Of a stretch of 64,000 nucleotides of DNA, positions 61,787 to 64,000 are shown in pieces (positions within the stretch are counted from its first letter, which is position 1; each line of letters begins with the position of its first letter). The notes beneath the pieces are model-generated. The model was not told where the DNA came from and did no database searches. It saw nothing but the letters and a program-made list of their open reading frames with translations. This DNA comes from Flagellimonas oceanensis. Its GTDB lineage: Bacteria > Bacteroidota > Bacteroidia > Flavobacteriales > Flavobacteriaceae. The stretch lies in contig NZ_RZNA01000003.1 of the NCBI RefSeq assembly GCF_003992595.1, positions 124,001 through 188,000 on the forward strand, given 5' to 3'. The position numbers were made by a program, and so were the translations under genes.

Positions 61787-63104
61787 GGGACTTGTAGTAT
61801 GTTTTTAATTCTGGATCAATGAACTCGACCTGCAATAGATCGGGATATGTGATGAAATCCAAATGTAAGGTCGTTGAGGTTAAAATTAGATCATCAATCC
61901 TTAAATTGGGGTAGGATGATTGTATTTCTTCTGGAATTTCTCCTATTGTTCCCGAAAAACCAGGAGCAGAAAACACATTCCATGAAGTCTGAATCAAATC
62001 TACATAACGTTCACCTTCCTTTATTTCCCACAAAACATCCTTCATTTGAAAATCCACGTTGGATTCGAATTCATAGTTGTAAACAGACTCGTTCACAACG
62101 TTTATTGCCTTATTTTCCGGGATAACGATCTCATCTGGTTTATCACCAAATTTTGAATAGGCATATAGAAAATCATCACTGTTAAAGCTTATAATACTTA
62201 AATATTTGGAAAAGGAATCCAAGTAGCCAAGCTTAAGTGGTTTGGGTGGTTCGGTTTCCGCAAAGAAATATGATGTGAATTTTCCTCCGCTCAAATCGAT
62301 GGGTTGCCCTTCATCAAAAAATGCTGAAATTGATGATAGTTGATAGGTTGAAGGGCTGTCGGGCAGTGCAATTTCTAAATAACTATCAAAAGATTTAAAG
62401 TCTGAATAATCCACAGTTATATCATCTCCATCATTCATGTTTTCCATTGAGTAGTATTTTAGGTCGTTACTTGAATCATATATGGTAAAAAAGAAATCAG
62501 GGCTATCATAAATCGGAATGTTCTCATGGGTATAATTGTCGATAAACCCTGGAAGATCTGGACCGCTAGTTGCAACTAAAATACCTTGCCTATCAGAAAT
62601 CCATCGGTATTTTGGAGATACGACATTCTCAACGGTTATATTAAAACTGCCGGTGGAAGAGTCTCTCGGCAAATCATTGGTTGCGCTGGGATCTGAGGTA
62701 TATTGCCAATGGGACTCGGCAGCTATGTTGGGATATGATTCAATGTTATGCATCATTTCGCCATCAACCGAGTTTTTATATTTGAACAATGTGACGGTAA
62801 AATTATTGGGTTGTATCCCATCTTCCAAGACCTGGAATTCAAGCGTGTCTCCAAACTCAAAAGGTTTAAAATCCAATAGGCTGCCTTTGTCATCGTGAAT
62901 AATAATCCAATCATCGGTTTGTCCTGTGTCCACCAAGGCTTCAAAAGCAAAATAGGTGATCATTTCAGGTTCCTGTTCCTGTGGTTCCTCATTAGTGGGC
63001 TCTTCTCCTTCGGTGGGATTTGGGTTAGGCTGTTGGGATTCATCTTTGGAGCATCCATAACAAATTAAAAGGATGCCCATTAAGAAAGGAAATAGGTTTT
63101 TCAT
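61761..63104 (-). CDS. secreted lipoprotein, hypothetical
   Basis: 447 residues from ATG 63104; ATG 63110 is 2 codons longer. Lipoprotein signal FPFLMGILLICYGC with the lipid Cys in CYGCSKDES, then an unusual Pro/Glu/Gln/Asn linker (about 22-50, many PNP and EEP repeats), then about 400 residues of beta-rich sequence. No domain recognised. It is common in form for surface-exposed Bacteroidota lipoproteins. It overlaps the DUF1460 gene by 26 nt. Confidence 0.8.
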   Translation of the reverse strand: MKNLFPFLMGILLICYGCSKDESQQPNPNPTEGEEPTNEEPQEQEPEMITYFAFEALVDTGQTDDWIIIHDDKGSLLDFKPFEFGDTLEFQVLEDGIQPNNFTVTLFKYKNSVDGEMMHNIESYPNIAAESHWQYTSDPSATNDLPRDSSTGSFNITVENVVSPKYRWISDRQGILVATSGPDLPGFIDNYTHENIPIYDSPDFFFTIYDSSNDLKYYSMENMNDGDDITVDYSDFKSFDSYLEIALPDSPSTYQLSSISAFFDEGQPIDLSGGKFTSYFFAETEPPKPLKLGYLDSFSKYLSIISFNSDDFLYAYSKFGDKPDEIVIPENKAINVVNESVYNYEFESNVDFQMKDVLWEIKEGERYVDLIQTSWNVFSAPGFSGTIGEIPEEIQSSYPNLRIDDLILTSTTLHLDFITYPDLLQVEFIDPELKTYYKSHEYFRFKH

Positions 63105-63192
63105 GTGCAAGCATAGTTTAAGTGTTCTAAAGATAACTATCTCAAGTAACTACTGAAGAAAATCCTTTCAAAGGGCAAAAACGAAGTTGAAA

Positions 63193-64000
63193 TTAGGAGT
63201 CAGTCTGGTCGTGATCTTTACGTTCAACCGTCAATCGGGTGGTTCTAGCAATGCTTTCGGGATAATTTTCCTGTAAAAACTCGATCAGTTTTTCACGGAC
63301 ATGCACTCGCAAATCCCAGCCCGTGGGAGAATCTTTGGAACTTACCAACGTCCGTATCTCCACGTAATTGGGTTTGGTGTCCGTTACCTGAACCACATTT
63401 ACCTTACCGTCCCAGAGGTCCGTATTGTTTAAAATTTCTGTTTGCGCCTCCCTGATCTTATCAAAAGGAACGTTGTAATCCACATATAAAAATATGGTGC
63501 CCAGCAGGTCGGACGAAGTCTTGGTCCAGTTCTGGAAAGGTTGGTTTATAAAGTAGGGAGTGGGCACGATCAAGCGTCTTTTGTCCCAAATGCTCACCAC
63601 CACATAGGTTAATGTAATCTCTTCGATTCGGCCCCATTCTCCCTCTACGATCACCACATCATCGAGTTTGATAGGCTGCGCAATCGCAATTTGGATGCCT
63701 GCCAAAATAGTTCCGATGAACTGTTGTGCAGAAAACCCGATGATAATTCCCGCAACACCCGCAGAGGCAAAAATACTGATGCCCACTTCCCGGATTTCTT
63801 CGAAGCTCATCAGGATAAAACCTACGCCAAGCAAAATAATGATGAAAATAAAAATACGTTCCAGAATGGTAAACTGGGTATAGACCTTTCGAGCTTTGAG
63901 GTTGTCAGCCTCTCCAATATCATAATTTTGAATGACCGCCTTTTTTATGATTTTAAGCAAAGCGATCATAACCCAAGCCATGGCAAAAATAAATAGGATG
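63193..64000 (-). CDS. mechanosensitive ion channel, MscS family (N-terminus beyond window)
   Basis: At least 269 residues. The frame stays open to the right edge with hydrophobic codons before MAWVMIALL, so the ATG at 63981 is not the true start. The pore helix is GISIFASAGVAGIIIGFSAQ, followed by the MscS beta domain (QPIKLDDVVIVEGEWGRIEE, RRLIVPTPYFINQPFQNW). The alpha/beta C-terminal domain ends in a charged tail (RKDHDQTDS). It releases solutes on hypo-osmotic shock. Confidence 0.92.
   Translation of the reverse strand, partial: ILFIFAMAWVMIALLKIIKKAVIQNYDIGEADNLKARKVYTQFTILERIFIFIIILLGVGFILMSFEEIREVGISIFASAGVAGIIIGFSAQQFIGTILAGIQIAIAQPIKLDDVVIVEGEWGRIEEITLTYVVVSIWDKRRLIVPTPYFINQPFQNWTKTSSDLLGTIFLYVDYNVPFDKIREAQTEILNNTDLWDGKVNVVQVTDTKPNYVEIRTLVSSKDSPTGWDLRVHVREKLIEFLQENYPESIARTTRLTVERKDHDQTDS

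Noticed and set aside
1..64000. CRISPR arrays, tRNA or rRNA genes, insertion sequences
   Set aside because: No regularly spaced repeats, cloverleaf sequences, rRNA segments or transposase genes were seen on either strand.

Overview
The window is a stretch of chromosome from a marine-type Flavobacteriaceae bacterium (Bacteroidota). This is inferred from: the gliding lipoprotein GldH; a type IX secretion (T9SS) C-terminal sorting domain on a subtilase; the SUF operon order that includes DUF2480 and DUF3078 genes; an HU-CCDC81/SPOR protein; a TIGR03643 protein; and repeated promoters of the Bacteroidota form TTG-N19-22-TAnnTTTG. A genus near Muricauda/Allomuricauda is plausible but not proven. 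No rRNA, tRNA, CRISPR array, insertion sequence or complete prophage was found.

Layout. 1-6.3 kb: a partial acyl-CoA thioesterase, an HU/SPOR envelope protein, a frame-broken dprA, trpS, plsC and a frame-broken GAF/LytS-type sensor. 6.3-11.2 kb: an ECF sigma factor next to a protein that looks like an envelope-spanning anti-sigma factor, a small lipoprotein, recA, a candidate small transcript and the tRNA hydroxylase trhO. 11.4-16.9 kb: ricT-like, gldH, PBP1A and the CoA-transferase pair scoAB. 16.9-18.8 kb: a small accessory islet with a 34-residue ORF, an unknown gene, a decayed XRE/S24 repressor and an orphan vsr. 18.9-33.8 kb: sdhCAB, rimK, pepP, a cyclase, two secreted hydrolases, a cation transporter, brnQ and thiL. 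34.0-41.9 kb: the ten-gene SUF Fe-S cluster assembly operon. 42.1-52.0 kb: hflX, a nuclease, a T9SS subtilase, a DEDD exonuclease, ogt, a CNNM protein, a kelch protein and a serine hydrolase. 52.0-59.1 kb: the heme operon hemA-C-D-E-(DUF6973)-hemF-(phzF)-hemB, read leftward from an intergenic region shared with a PchR-like AraC regulator. 60-64 kb: a ThuA protein, a DUF1460 amidase-like protein, a lipoprotein and a partial MscS channel.

How it fits together. Most of the window is core metabolism of an aerobe: type B succinate dehydrogenase, Fe-S assembly, and heme synthesis by the C5 route with oxygen-dependent HemF. The most interesting regulatory signal is at 6.3-10.1 kb. An ECF-like promoter (ACGCAACC-N15-CATCTA) lies upstream of the lipoprotein/sigma/anti-sigma unit. 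A second copy with identical spacing lies in the gap after recA's start on the other strand, followed about 110 nt later by a terminator-like hairpin. This suggests an autoregulated envelope-stress sigma factor with a possible small-RNA target. Three loci are broken. dprA and the GAF/LytS gene each need three single-base corrections, all in short homopolymers. The S24-type repressor also has substitution-type stop codons and looks genuinely dead.
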